Below are positions 53,534 to 62,656 of a stretch of DNA of 64,000 nt, piece by piece. The notes below the pieces were generated by a model. The model saw only the letters and a list, made by a program, of their open reading frames with translations, was not told the origin of the DNA and searched no databases. Position 1 is the first letter of the stretch. Each line of letters begins with the position of its first letter. Made by a program: the position numbers and the translations under genes. Origin of the DNA: Methylobacterium sp. Leaf125 (GTDB taxonomy: Bacteria > Pseudomonadota > Alphaproteobacteria > Rhizobiales > Beijerinckiaceae); the NCBI RefSeq assembly GCF_001423085.1, contig NZ_LMNU01000046.1:62001-126000 (forward strand). The letters run 5' to 3'.

Positions 53534-54274
53534 TCAGATCGCGCGGCCTTTCTCGACCACCGTCGTGTTCACGACGTCCGCGGGCTCATAGAGCCAGCGC
53601 GTCATGGCGCCCGCCGCCATCGCGCCGACGATCGGCGCGAGCCAGAACAGCCAGAGCTGCGCCACGGATGCGCCGCCCGCGATCAAGGCCGGACCGGTGC
53701 TGCGCGCCGGATTGACCGACGTGTTGGTCACCGGGATCGAGATCAGGTGGATCAGCACCAGGGCGAACCCGATCGGGATTCCGGCAAAGCCCGTCGCGGC
53801 CCCCTTCGAGGTGGTGCCGACGATGATGACGAGGAAGAAGAACGTCGTCAGGAATTCGGTGATGAGACAGGCCGCGAGGCTGTACTGGCCCGGGCTGAGG
53901 TCTCCGTAGCCGTTCGCGGCGAATCCGTTCGGGAGCCAGCCGGCCTTGCCCGAGGCGATGGAATAGAGGACGCCGGCCGCCAGGAGCGCGCCCGTCACCT
54001 GGGCGACGATGTAGGGCAGGACGTGCTGGTTGGCGCAGCGCTGGGCCGACCACAGCCCGAGGGTCACGGCCGGGTTGAAGTGCCCGCCGGAGATGTGCCC
54101 GACCGCGTAGGCCATCGTCAGCACCGTGAGGCCGAAGGCCAGGGCGACCCCGAGAAAGCCGATGCCGAGGTCGGGAAAGGCCGCCGACAGGATTGCGGCA
54201 CCGCAGCCGCCAAAGGTCAGCCAGAACGTCCCGAAGACCTCGGCGGTCGCCCGCCGCATCGTGTCGTGATCCAT
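53534..54274 (-). CDS. aqpZ: Aquaporin Z
   Basis: 246-residue water channel. Six TM segments and both half-helix NPA motifs (GGHFNPAVT and SVNPARSTGPAL) are present. The selectivity filter residues His in LVLIHLISIP and Arg of the second NPA motif are as in water-selective aquaporins. Start MDHDTMRR at ATG 54274; the in-frame extension is Arg-rich and discarded. The upstream 500 bases are gene-free. Confidence 0.95.
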   Translation of the reverse strand: MDHDTMRRATAEVFGTFWLTFGGCGAAILSAAFPDLGIGFLGVALAFGLTVLTMAYAVGHISGGHFNPAVTLGLWSAQRCANQHVLPYIVAQVTGALLAAGVLYSIASGKAGWLPNGFAANGYGDLSPGQYSLAACLITEFLTTFFFLVIIVGTTSKGAATGFAGIPIGFALVLIHLISIPVTNTSVNPARSTGPALIAGGASVAQLWLFWLAPIVGAMAAGAMTRWLYEPADVVNTTVVEKGRAI

Positions 54275-54784
54275 GACGCCGCCTCCCGCTCGCGTGGTCG
54301 CGAGGCGCTCGTCCCGTGGCGGGTTCGCCGCCACCGCCGGCACGACGCGAGATCGAATCCCCTGCGTCGCAGAAGCGGCGCAGGATCGCGGATGACACGG
54401 CCGCAGGATGACAGCAACGACACTGTAAACTCAAATTGTCATATCTCCGACCGGCTGCGGAGATTGGCCTGTTTTCAGTGTTCGGCGACACTGAACCGGC
54501 GCGAAGACTGGGCAGGACTGACGAAGGCCGCTGCGCGAGCGATCGCCGGAAGGCGGTGTCCGTCCGGCACAGCTGTGGGTCCGCGCCGTTCGGACGCCGC
54601 GCGCCCCGTACTTCCTTCCGCGCAGGGCGGGCTGACAGGCCGGTTTCAGCCGGGCCGGCGGCGCGTCCCCGCGCAAGTCTGGCCCAGGCGAATCTGGCGA
54701 AGGCGAGTCCGGACCGCGTCGCGGGGCCAAAGCGCCGGACCCGACCGTTCGGACCGTCAGGCCGCGGCCGTCAGGTCCCGGCCG
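54275..54784. other. 510-base spacer with an 8-base hairpin
   Basis: No gene. An exact inverted repeat TTCAGTGT/ACACTGAA with a 6-base loop lies at 54474-54495, about 200 bases upstream of aqpZ, with AT-rich sequence around it; it could be an operator or a processed leader. The rest shows nothing I recognise. Confidence 0.5.
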
Positions 54785-55162
54785 TTAGAATTTGCCGCCG
54801 AGACCGACGCTGCCGCTCTGCCCCATCTGGGGGGCGAGGCCGCCGGAGCTCGACCGGGTCGTGGTCTCGCCCTCGATATCCTCGCGGCGGATCCGGCGCT
54901 CCTCGTTCGCGGCCGCGCGGGTCTGGCCGCCGGCGGCGGTCGGCACGTTGAGGCGGCGGGTCGGCGAGGTCTGCAGCGGGCCGCCGTCGGGATCGACCTC
55001 GGCGGAGCGGCTGCGCTGGGGGCCCGGCACCGCGCCGCGCATGGAGGGCGGCGGCCCGATTTCCGTCTCGGGCATCACACCGCCGCCGCCGCCGAGCGCT
55101 TGGCACCCGGCAAGCGCAGCGGCAACGAGCGCGACGGCGCAAACTCTGGACGGAAGGGACAT
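54785..55162 (-). CDS. Small lipoprotein
   Basis: 125-residue predicted lipoprotein. Signal peptide MSLPSRVCAVALVAAALAGC with lipobox LAGC (Cys20), then a Gly/Pro/Arg-rich, mostly disordered body ending MGQSGSVGLGGKF. No family recognised. Monocistronic, divergent from the PRC-barrel gene. Confidence 0.75.
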   Translation of the reverse strand: MSLPSRVCAVALVAAALAGCQALGGGGGVMPETEIGPPPSMRGAVPGPQRSRSAEVDPDGGPLQTSPTRRLNVPTAAGGQTRAAANEERRIRREDIEGETTTRSSSGGLAPQMGQSGSVGLGGKF

Positions 55163-55563
55163 CGGTTCTGGTCCTCGGCAACACCGGCGACCGCATTCGG
55201 ACGCCCACTCAAGCTAATCGCCTCTGTACGACGCAGTTTTGTCGAAAACCAGACACGCTCTGGTGCGCAAGAGCATTGCGGCCACGCTTGGCGCAATGCC
55301 AGAGTGCTGGGATCGGAACGAAGATCGGTCGCAGCCCGGTCCGTTTCTTGCGCGCGATCGCGTCGTCCTGCTTTCGCCGGGGTCGGGTTCATCCATCCCC
55401 GGGGATCGCAGGAGGGACGCCGCTCGCGGGTCCATTCCTGTCGCCCATCCACAACTTCGCCTTGGTCCACGCGCAATGAGGCCGGAGCCGCCCGTCAGGC
55501 GGAACCCGCCGCCCAAGCTGCCATTGTGTCAGGCCGGCGAGTCGCACCACTCGGGGAACGCGC
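55163..55563. other. 401-base divergent promoter region
   Basis: Gene-free spacer between the divergent lipoprotein and PRC-barrel genes; presumably carries both promoters. I see no clear boxes or stable hairpins beyond weak inverted matches. Confidence 0.5.
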
Positions 55564-56427
55564 GTGTTCAGAACTGTCCGGATGATCGCCACTGCGACGA
55601 TCACCCTGTTGGCCGCCTCCGCGGCCGCCGAAACCCCGGCCGCGCCGGGCAAGGACGCCGCGCCGAGCTCCGGCGAGGTGACGACGGGCGCGTCCGCGCC
55701 GCCGGCCTCCGCCCCCGGGGCTTCCGCCCCGGCCCCGACCCCGCCGAACCAGGCGCAGCCGGCGCAAGCCCCCGCACAGCCCGCGCCGGTGCCCGTCCAG
55801 CCGGCGGCGCCCGGAACCCCACCCGTGGCCGGCCCGCCCGCACCGAGTGCGCCCGCCGGGGCGCCCGCGACGGGCACGCCCGCCACCGTCCTGGACACCC
55901 AGGATTACGAGGGCGTCCTCGGCAAGGCCGTGCGCAGCTCAACCGGCGAGGATATGGGCCGGATCATCGACATCATCCTCGACAAGGACGGGCGTCCGCG
56001 CGCGGCCATCATCGATTTCGGCGGCTTCCTCGGGGTCGGCTCCCGCAAGATCGCGGTGGACTGGCGCGCCATGCGCTTCACCACCGACGGCAAGGCGAGC
56101 CGGCCGGTCCTCCAGCTCAGCCGCAACCAGGTTCGCGTCTCGCCGGAATACAAGCCGGGCGAGCCGATCGTGGTGCTCGGCCCGGCGAGCCCGGCCGCCC
56201 CGGCCGAGGGCGAGCAGGCCGCGGCACCGGCCCAGGGGCCGGTCGCCCCCCCGGCAATCGTCGCGCCGCCTCCGGCCTCCAGCGCCGCCCCGGGCACAGC
56301 GCCCACCCCGACCACAACACCTGCCGCGACCACAGCCCCTGCCGCGCCGGTGCCGCCCGCCCCGGCCGCCGCGCCGATGCCTGAGAGAGCGCCGGACAAA
56401 CCGGCCGAGAAGTCGCCGGATCGATGA
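55564..56427 (+). CDS. Exported PRC-barrel domain protein
   Basis: 287-residue protein. Signal peptide at residues 1-22 (ATITLLAASAAAE), then an 85-residue Ala/Pro-rich stretch, the PRC barrel (VLGKAVRSSTGEDMGRIIDI, GGFLGVGSRKIAVDWRAM, about residues 115-195), and another Ala/Pro/Thr-rich tail. PRC-barrel proteins occur with envelope and photosynthetic or stress functions; this one's role is unknown. GTG 55564 start with GGGGAA before it; an in-frame ATG lies six codons on. Its stop overlaps the MFS start (ATGA), so the two are coupled. Confidence 0.8.
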   Translation: MFRTVRMIATATITLLAASAAAETPAAPGKDAAPSSGEVTTGASAPPASAPGASAPAPTPPNQAQPAQAPAQPAPVPVQPAAPGTPPVAGPPAPSAPAGAPATGTPATVLDTQDYEGVLGKAVRSSTGEDMGRIIDIILDKDGRPRAAIIDFGGFLGVGSRKIAVDWRAMRFTTDGKASRPVLQLSRNQVRVSPEYKPGEPIVVLGPASPAAPAEGEQAAAPAQGPVAPPAIVAPPPASSAAPGTAPTPTTTPAATTAPAAPVPPAPAAAPMPERAPDKPAEKSPDR

Positions 56428-57776
56428 CGGTTCCGCTTCCGAAGGATCGCCGGGCGCTCAAGCCGCGGGAGGTGGCGCGTCCGGAGTTCCGGCCACGGCC
56501 GCTCCCGCGCCGCGACGCCCTCACGGACGACGTCCCGCCGGGGACGGCAGCGGAGAACCCGGCCGACATGAAGGTGATCTCGCGCCGGAGCACGCGCGGC
56601 CTCGACGGGTTCGCGTTCTTCGTGGCGAACCTCCAGACCGGCTTCGGACCGTTCCTGGCCGTCTACTTCACCCAGGCGAAGTGGACGCAGTCCGATATCG
56701 GCTTCGCGCTGACCGTCGGGAGCCTCGTGAGCCTGCTCGGCCAGGTGCCCGGTGGCGCCTTCGTGGACGCCGTGCGCTCGCGCCGCTTCGCCGCCGGCTT
56801 CTCGGTCGTGGCGATCGCGCTGAGCGCCTTCGCGCTGGCCATGTGGCCGAACTTCCTCGTCGTGCTCCTGGCCATGGCCGCCCACTCGGCGGCGAGCTGC
56901 ATCCTCACCCCCGCCATCGCGGCGATCAGCATCGGCCTCGTCGGGCATGCCCGGGCGGGCGAGCGGCTGGGCCGCAATGCCAGCTTCTCGGCCCTCGGCA
57001 ATGCCGTGGCCGCCGCCGGCATGGGCGCCTGCGGCTACTACCTCTCGAACGACGCGGTGTTCTACCTCACCGCCGCCCTGATGGTGCCGACCCTGATCGC
57101 GCTGTCGCGCATCCGGCCGGAGGAGATCGACGGGCCGGCCCACGCCAAGGCGGCCGGGGCCACCGGCGCGCCGCAGGGCGAGGCCGGCCTGCGCGCCCTC
57201 CTCACCAACCGCGCGCTCCTGTGCTTCGGGGCCTGCATGACCCTGTTCTTCCTCGCCAACGCGGCGATGCTGCCGCTGGTGGGCAGCATGCTGACCCTGC
57301 GGGCCAGCGAGACCGCCACGGCGCTGATCGCCGCCTGCATCGTCGTGCCCCAGGTCGTCCTCGCGGTCTCGGCGCCCACCATCGGGCGGCTGGCCGAGCG
57401 CTGGGGCCGTCGCCCGCTGCTGCTCCTCGGCTTCGCGGCCCTGCCGATCCGCGGACTGCTCTTCGCCTACGTCGACAGCCCGGAACTCCTCGTGGCGGTC
57501 CAGATCTTCGACGGCATCTCGGCGGCGGTGTTCGGCGTGATGGTGCCCCTGGTGGTCTCGGACGTCACTCGCAGGACCGGCCACTTCAACCTCGCCCTCG
57601 GCGCGGTCGGCACCGCGATGGGCATCGGCGCCGCCCTGTCCACCTCGCTCGCCGGCGTGATGGCGGATCGGCTGGGCAGCCACACCGCCTTCCTCGGCCT
57701 CGCGATCGTGGGCTTCGCGGCCTTCGCCCTCGTGGTGCTCATCATGCCCGAGACGCGCCGCGACCCCGCGGTGTAA
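56424..57776 (+). CDS. MFS transporter (paralogue of 15280-16587)
   Basis: 450-residue, about 12-TM permease. It contains GLDGFAFFVANLQTGFGPFLAVYFTQ in the first helices, PGGAFVDAVRSRR in loop 2-3 and LAERWGRRPLLLLGF in the second half. It resembles the MFS protein on the minus strand at 15280-16587 in the RNASFSALGNAV/RNSAWYRAGNVV region and in general plan. About 50 hydrophilic residues precede TM1. Coupled to the PRC-barrel gene. Substrate unknown. Confidence 0.82.
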   Translation: MTVPLPKDRRALKPREVARPEFRPRPLPRRDALTDDVPPGTAAENPADMKVISRRSTRGLDGFAFFVANLQTGFGPFLAVYFTQAKWTQSDIGFALTVGSLVSLLGQVPGGAFVDAVRSRRFAAGFSVVAIALSAFALAMWPNFLVVLLAMAAHSAASCILTPAIAAISIGLVGHARAGERLGRNASFSALGNAVAAAGMGACGYYLSNDAVFYLTAALMVPTLIALSRIRPEEIDGPAHAKAAGATGAPQGEAGLRALLTNRALLCFGACMTLFFLANAAMLPLVGSMLTLRASETATALIAACIVVPQVVLAVSAPTIGRLAERWGRRPLLLLGFAALPIRGLLFAYVDSPELLVAVQIFDGISAAVFGVMVPLVVSDVTRRTGHFNLALGAVGTAMGIGAALSTSLAGVMADRLGSHTAFLGLAIVGFAAFALVVLIMPETRRDPAV

Positions 57777-57817
57777 CGTCGGGCGGGTCCAAAGACGGAT
57801 CCGCGCGGCATCGAATT

Positions 57818-57907
57818 CGCTTGCCGCTCAAGCGATGTTCAGGTTTGCACGCTAAAACGCGCAAACCTCCGCCCGACACTGCAACGCTTGCGTTTGCTTC
57901 GCGTTGC
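57818..57907. repeat. Three clustered hairpins upstream of the ABC exporter gene
   Basis: Inverted repeats at 57818-57834 (6-base stem), 57841-57868 (11-base stem, one mismatch) and 57881-57907 (7-base stem) follow one another in the 256-base spacer. None has a T-run on the plus side, so simple terminators are unlikely. Confidence 0.6.
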
Positions 57908-58032
57908 GAGTTCGGGGGGCTCCGAAACCTGTGTGGGGCACGCGCGGGAAACCAGGGTCCGCGAGGACGCCTTAACAGAAGCCGGTCCACCCAACGTCCG
58001 GGCGGACCCTCGAAACCGGGACGGTCACCGTG

Positions 58033-59799
58033 ATGGAAGACCTCTGCGTTTATGCCGATAGGCCGTTCGCCTTCGTGGGACGCTATCTGCGCCGACGCGC
58101 CCTGCCGCACCTCGTCATCCTGTGCGCCGTGCTCGGCGCCGTCGGATTCTCCGTCAGCACGGACTACGCGCTGAAGGGCGTGGTCGATGCCCTGAGCAAG
58201 GGACCGGATGCCGGCCTGATCTGGGGCGCGCTCGCCCTCCTCATCGCCTTCATCGCGGCCGACAACATGCTCTGGCGCGTGGCGAGCCTCGTCGGCTCCT
58301 TCACCTTCGTGGGCGTGACCGGCGACATCCGCCGCGACCTGTTCCGGCACATGACCGGGCATTCGCCGACCTTCTTCGCCGACCGCCAGCCCGGCACCCT
58401 GGCCTCGCGCATCACCGCGACCTCGAACGCGATCTTCACGGTCGAGAACATGTTCGTGTTCAACGTGATGCCGCCCTGCGTCGCCGCCTTCGGCTCGATC
58501 CTCTACATCGGCACCGTCAGCCTCACGATGGCGCTGGTGCTCGCCGGCATCTTCGCCGCCGTGGTGCTGCTGATGTTCAAGATGGCGGCCGCCGGCAAGC
58601 CGCTGCACCACGACTTCGCCGCCAAGGCCGCTTCGGTCGACGGCGAGATGGTCGACCTCGTCGGCAACATGCCGCTGGTCCGCGCCTTCTCGGCCTTCAA
58701 GCGCGAATACGTCCGCTTCGACGGCACCATCGGCCAGGAGATGCGCTCGCGCCGCTCCTCGCTGCTCTACCTCGAGAAGCTGCGCATCGTACACGCGATC
58801 CTCACGGTGCTGGCGGTGCTGGGCCTGCTCTACTGGGCGATCAACCTGTGGGAGAACAAGCAGGCCACCAACGGTCAGGTGGTTCTGGTCTGCACCCTCG
58901 GCATCCGCATCCTCGCCGCCACCCGCGACCTCGCCGTGGCGCTGGTGGACGCCACCCAGCACACCGCCCGCCTCTCGGAGGCGCTCCACACCCTGCTGCA
59001 GCCGCACGACCTCATCGACCACCCGGAGGCGGAGCCGCTCTCCGGCAGCACGGGCGCCGAGATCACCTTCGACCACGTCGCCTTCTCCTACCCGGACGGC
59101 CGCGGGGTGTTCACCGACTTCGACCTCGTGATCCAGCCGGGCCAGCGCGTTGGCCTCGTGGGCAAGTCCGGCGGGGGCAAGTCGACCCTGTTCTCGCTGC
59201 TGCAGCGCTTCTACGACGCGCAGGGCGGGCGCCTCCTGATCAACGGCCAGGACATCCAGCGGGTCACGCAGGAATCCCTGCGCGAGGCCATCACGGTGGT
59301 GCCGCAGGACGTTTCGATGTTCCATCGGACCTTGCGCGAGAACATCCGCTACGGCCGGCCCGACGCCTCCGACGAGGATGTCTGGAAGGCGGCCGCGGCG
59401 GCCCATTGCACCGACTTCATCGAGGCACTGCCGGAAGGCTTCGACACCATCGTGGGCGACCGCGGCGTGAAGCTCTCCGGTGGCCAGCGCCAGCGCATCG
59501 CCATCGCGCGGGCCATCCTCAAGGATTCGCCGATCCTGCTCCTCGACGAAGCGACCTCGGCTCTCGACGCCGAGTCCGAGGAGGCGATCCGGCACGCGCT
59601 CGCCAACCTGATGGAGGGCCGCACGGTCATCGCGATCGCGCACCGTCTCTCGACCCTGAAGGACTTCGACCGGATCGTGGTGCTCGAGGGCGGCCGCATC
59701 ATCCAGGACGGCTCGCCCGACAAGCTGACCCACCTCGACGGCTTCTACCGCGAGCTGATGAAGAAGGAATCGATGTCGATGTCGCTCGCGGCCGCCTGA
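58033..59799 (+). CDS. ABC-type exporter, fused permease and ATPase
   Basis: 588-residue half-transporter. The TM domain covers about residues 25-320 and the ATPase domain 340-588: Walker A GKSGGGKST (377-385), signature LSGGQRQRIAIARAI, Walker B PILLLDEATSALD and H-loop IAHRLSTL are intact. It resembles lipid/drug exporters of the MsbA class and should work as a homodimer. ATG 58033 chosen over the adjacent GTG at 58030. Substrate unknown. Confidence 0.92.
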   Translation: MEDLCVYADRPFAFVGRYLRRRALPHLVILCAVLGAVGFSVSTDYALKGVVDALSKGPDAGLIWGALALLIAFIAADNMLWRVASLVGSFTFVGVTGDIRRDLFRHMTGHSPTFFADRQPGTLASRITATSNAIFTVENMFVFNVMPPCVAAFGSILYIGTVSLTMALVLAGIFAAVVLLMFKMAAAGKPLHHDFAAKAASVDGEMVDLVGNMPLVRAFSAFKREYVRFDGTIGQEMRSRRSSLLYLEKLRIVHAILTVLAVLGLLYWAINLWENKQATNGQVVLVCTLGIRILAATRDLAVALVDATQHTARLSEALHTLLQPHDLIDHPEAEPLSGSTGAEITFDHVAFSYPDGRGVFTDFDLVIQPGQRVGLVGKSGGGKSTLFSLLQRFYDAQGGRLLINGQDIQRVTQESLREAITVVPQDVSMFHRTLRENIRYGRPDASDEDVWKAAAAAHCTDFIEALPEGFDTIVGDRGVKLSGGQRQRIAIARAILKDSPILLLDEATSALDAESEEAIRHALANLMEGRTVIAIAHRLSTLKDFDRIVVLEGGRIIQDGSPDKLTHLDGFYRELMKKESMSMSLAAA

Positions 59800-59917
59800 G
59801 GGCCGGTCTTCCGCGGTTCGGTCGGGGGGTCCCCGCTGGCGCAGGGCCGGGTTCAGACGGCGAGGAAGTGCGGTCGCCGATACGGATGATCGTCCCGACA
59901 TCGTTCCCGCAGCACCG

Positions 59918-60032
59918 CGTCATCCTGGGGCCGCGCAGCGGAGCCCGGGATCCCGATACCCAGGTGGTGCAAGATCCGGCGCTGTCGTGCGGTTCGGGTG
60001 TCCGGGCTCGCCTGCGGCGACCCGGAATGACG
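59918..60032. repeat. Long imperfect inverted repeat, 37-base arms
   Basis: Arms 59918-59954 and 59996-60032 are imperfectly complementary (the arms share CGTCAT, CCGCAG, GAGCCCGG). Similar elements, built around CGGAGCCCGGGA and GGGCTCGCC, occur between genes in Methylobacterium-like genomes as I recall, so it may be a dispersed palindromic repeat unit. The 41 bases between the arms show no match. Confidence 0.75.
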
Positions 60033-60155
60033 GCGCGGTTCACGGGCCATCGCCCTGCCGGCGGGGCGAGGGCGTGGGCACCATCGGCGTGCATTGCCGG
60101 CCCACTGACCTGCGTCACGCCCACCGAGCCACCAACGGCGTCGGCCGGCGCGAAA

Positions 60156-60180
60156 CGGGGGCGGATGAGAACCGCCCCCG
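60156..60180 (-). terminator. Candidate rho-independent terminator of phaZ
   Basis: Perfect 9-base inverted repeat (CGGGGGCGG/CCGCCCCCG) with a 7-base loop; reading minus it ends in TTT. It lies 10 bases after the phaZ stop. Confidence 0.7.
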
Positions 60181-60189
60181 GGGTCGGCG

Positions 60190-61404
60190 TCAGTTGTGCG
60201 ACTGGATGAAGTTGCGCACCAGCGGGTAGGTCTGGGTCTCCCACTTGCGGCCCGAGAACACCCCGTAGTGGCCGACGCCGGCCTGGAGGTGATGGCTCTT
60301 CATGTGGTGCGGCAGGCTGGTGCAGAGGTCGTGCGCCGCCATGGTCTGGCCCACGGCGCAGATGTCGTCGCGCTCCCCCTCGACCGTCATGAGCGCGGTC
60401 TTGCGGATGGCGCCCATGTCGATCGGATTGCCGCGATAGGTGAGCTCGTTCTTGGCCAGGGTGTAGTCCTGGAACACGGTCTTGACCGTCTCGATGTAGA
60501 ACTCCGCCGCGAGGTCGAGGACGGCGAAATACTCGTCGTAGAAGCCCTCGATCTGGCGCGCCTTCTCGGTCTCTCCGTTGGCGAGATGCCAGAACAGATC
60601 GGCATGGCCCTGGACGTGGCGCTTGGCGTTCATCGAGACGAAGGCCGAGACCTGCATGAAGCCCGGATAGACCCGCCGTCCGGCGCCCTTGTGCCGGTCG
60701 GGCACGGTGGCGATCAGGTTCTTCTCGAACCACGCGATCGGCTTCGAGGTGGCGAGGTGGTTCACCGAGGTCGGCGAGATCCGGCAATCCACCGGGCCGG
60801 CCATCAGCGTCATGCTGCGCGGATGCGCCACGTCCTTCGAATGCGCCATGACGGCCGCGGCGGCCAGCGCCTGCACGGCCGGCTGGCACACGGCGACGAG
60901 ATGGGCGCCCTCCCCGATTACCCCGAGGAACTGCACGAGGTGGTCGACATAGTCGTCGAAGCCGAACGGGCCGGCGCTCAGCGGCACGTCGCGGGCATTG
61001 TGCCAGTCGGTGATGTAGACGTCATGATCGGGCAGCAGGGTCCGCACCGTGCCGCGCAGCAGCGTGGCGAAGTGGCCCGACAGGGGCGCCACCACGAGGA
61101 CGCGGGGCTGATCGGTGTCGATGTCCTTCTTGAACCGCAGCAGCGTGCCGAACGGTGTCGCGAACGCCGCCTCCTCCGTCACCGGCACCTCGCGGTTGCC
61201 CACCATCACGCTGTCGATGCCGTAGGCGGGCCGTGAGAAGGTCAAGCCGGCCCGCATCATCATTCGGGCGCCGGCCGACCACCAGCTCAGCGGCTCCCGG
61301 AAGCCGGCCGCGGTCCAGGGCGAGACGGCGTCGTGGACGAGCCGTCCCCAGGCGCGCGTCTGCTCAGCCAGGTCCGACTGGGCATCGAAGGCACGATAGA
61401 GCAT
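60190..61404 (-). CDS. phaZ: Intracellular polyhydroxyalkanoate depolymerase
   Basis: 404-residue hydrolase that degrades PHB granules in the cytoplasm. The nucleophile elbow carries Cys, VAVCQPAVQ (Cys173), as in Cupriavidus-type PhaZ. Other family segments: YRAFDAQSDLAEQTRAWG at the start, DVYITDWHNARDVPLSAG, GPVDCRISPTSVN, and the C-terminal HHLQAGVGHYGVFSGRKW with the catalytic His. A ribosome site AGGAG precedes the ATG at 61404; the in-frame extension upstream is discarded. Divergent to the GST gene. Confidence 0.93.
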   Translation of the reverse strand: MLYRAFDAQSDLAEQTRAWGRLVHDAVSPWTAAGFREPLSWWSAGARMMMRAGLTFSRPAYGIDSVMVGNREVPVTEEAAFATPFGTLLRFKKDIDTDQPRVLVVAPLSGHFATLLRGTVRTLLPDHDVYITDWHNARDVPLSAGPFGFDDYVDHLVQFLGVIGEGAHLVAVCQPAVQALAAAAVMAHSKDVAHPRSMTLMAGPVDCRISPTSVNHLATSKPIAWFEKNLIATVPDRHKGAGRRVYPGFMQVSAFVSMNAKRHVQGHADLFWHLANGETEKARQIEGFYDEYFAVLDLAAEFYIETVKTVFQDYTLAKNELTYRGNPIDMGAIRKTALMTVEGERDDICAVGQTMAAHDLCTSLPHHMKSHHLQAGVGHYGVFSGRKWETQTYPLVRNFIQSHN

Positions 61405-61778
61405 GCAGCCCGAACTCCTACGCGAACGGTCAAATCGCAGAACGTCCGCGGCAAGCGGGCGCGACGGCAGAGCCGCCGACGATGGGGCGCTAGGCTGCGG
61501 CAGGCGGGTCTCGGACGCAACGGTCTTAACGTGTGATATCCTGCGGTTGTTGTGCGTATGCATCACCTCGGATGTGTCGCGTTTCGCGTCGGAATAACTG
61601 GTGAACATCGCGCCGCCGGGTGTCGTGACTGTGAAAGGTCAACCTTCGCGATGGGAAAAGGCTCCCGCGTCGGTGGATCCTGCGCCGAGCGCACCGGAAA
61701 CATCCTGCCTGTCGGGGCTGCGGGCGGCACGAGTCTTGGATCACGTGTCGGCGAGGGACCACCAGGGGGGACGGACCG
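61405..61778. other. 374-base divergent spacer between phaZ and GST
   Basis: Carries both start regions. Small open frames here are not supported by signals or ribosome sites. No structure I recognise. Confidence 0.5.
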
Positions 61779-62435
61779 ATGCCCGCGGCAACGCTGACGA
61801 TTTCAAGCCGGAACTACTCGTCGTGGTCGCTACGAGGCTGGCTGGTCTGCCGCATGGCCGGCCTCGACTTCGAGACCGAGCTCCTGTCGGGGAACGACGC
61901 CTCCACCCGGGCGGAGCTGCTGCACCTGTCGCCCTCGTTCCTCGTGCCCCGCCTGGTCCACGGCGAGATCATCGTCTGGGACACCCTCGCCATCGCCCAG
62001 TATCTCAACGAGATCCGTCCGGAGGCGGGGTTCCTGCCGCGCAACGCCGTGGCGCGGGCCCATTGCCGCTCGATCTCGGGCGAGATGCACGGCGGCTTCA
62101 TCAACCTGCGCTCCGCGCTGCCCATGAACCTCAAGGCGCGCCACACGAACTTCAAGATCTTCAATGGCGCGCGCGGCGACATCGAGCGCATCATCACGAT
62201 CGTCGACGAGTGCCTGGGGCGCTACGACGGCCCGTTCCTGTTCGGCGAGACCCCGAGCCTTGCCGACGCCATGTACGCCCCCGTCTGCACGCGGTTCCGC
62301 ACCTACGACGTGAGCCTGACGCGCCGGACCGAAGCCTATCGCAACACCATCCTGGCCTGGCCGCTGATGGCGGAATGGGCGGCCGAAGCGGCGCGGGAGC
62401 CCGACGAGATCGAGGAACTCGACATGGAGTTCTGA
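61779..62435 (+). CDS. Glutathione S-transferase family protein
   Basis: 218-residue GST. The thioredoxin-like N-domain has NYSSWSLRGWLVCRM with a Ser-rich catalytic region and SPSFLVPRLVHGEIIVWDTLAIAQYLNE for GSH binding; the C-domain helices end with TILAWPLMAEWAAEAA. An upstream GGGGGGAC ribosome site supports the ATG at 61779. Role: detoxification or reduction; exact substrate not known. Confidence 0.9.
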   Translation: MPAATLTISSRNYSSWSLRGWLVCRMAGLDFETELLSGNDASTRAELLHLSPSFLVPRLVHGEIIVWDTLAIAQYLNEIRPEAGFLPRNAVARAHCRSISGEMHGGFINLRSALPMNLKARHTNFKIFNGARGDIERIITIVDECLGRYDGPFLFGETPSLADAMYAPVCTRFRTYDVSLTRRTEAYRNTILAWPLMAEWAAEAAREPDEIEELDMEF

Positions 62436-62484
62436 AGCGCCGAGTTTCAAAGCGCCAAGCTCCGCTCCGAAGCGCCAAGCTCCG
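62434..62484. repeat. Direct repeats of aagcgccaagctccg
   Basis: Exact 15-mers at 62450-62464 and 62470-62484 with a diverged copy starting near 62434, just after the GST stop. Confidence 0.8.
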
Positions 62485-62656
62485 AGGCGCGCCCACGTCG
62501 AAGCCGCACCGGCGCGGGAAGCCTTCGGCAGCGTCGCCCGCCGTCAAGGTGCGCGGTGGCACGTCGTCCCGGTCGAGCGCTTCCCATATCACTCTCATCG
62601 CAGTCGAGACGCAGAGACATACGGTTCTCGTCTCACACAGGAGTGATCATTTTCCA

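Larger units (their letters stand above)
59800..60189. other. 390-base spacer with a long inverted repeat
   Basis: Spacer between convergent ABC exporter and phaZ genes. It holds the inverted repeat at 59918-60032 and the terminator at 60156-60180. No gene. Confidence 0.6.

Noticed and set aside
51375..53591. A 738-residue open frame antisense to the FUSC gene
   Set aside because: Low-complexity Gly/Arg/Glu product with no signal or motif; mirror of the real gene.
57742..59901. A 719-residue open frame antisense to the ABC exporter
   Set aside because: No recognisable domain, very rich in Arg, Gly, Glu and Val; the plus-strand ATPase motifs are decisive.
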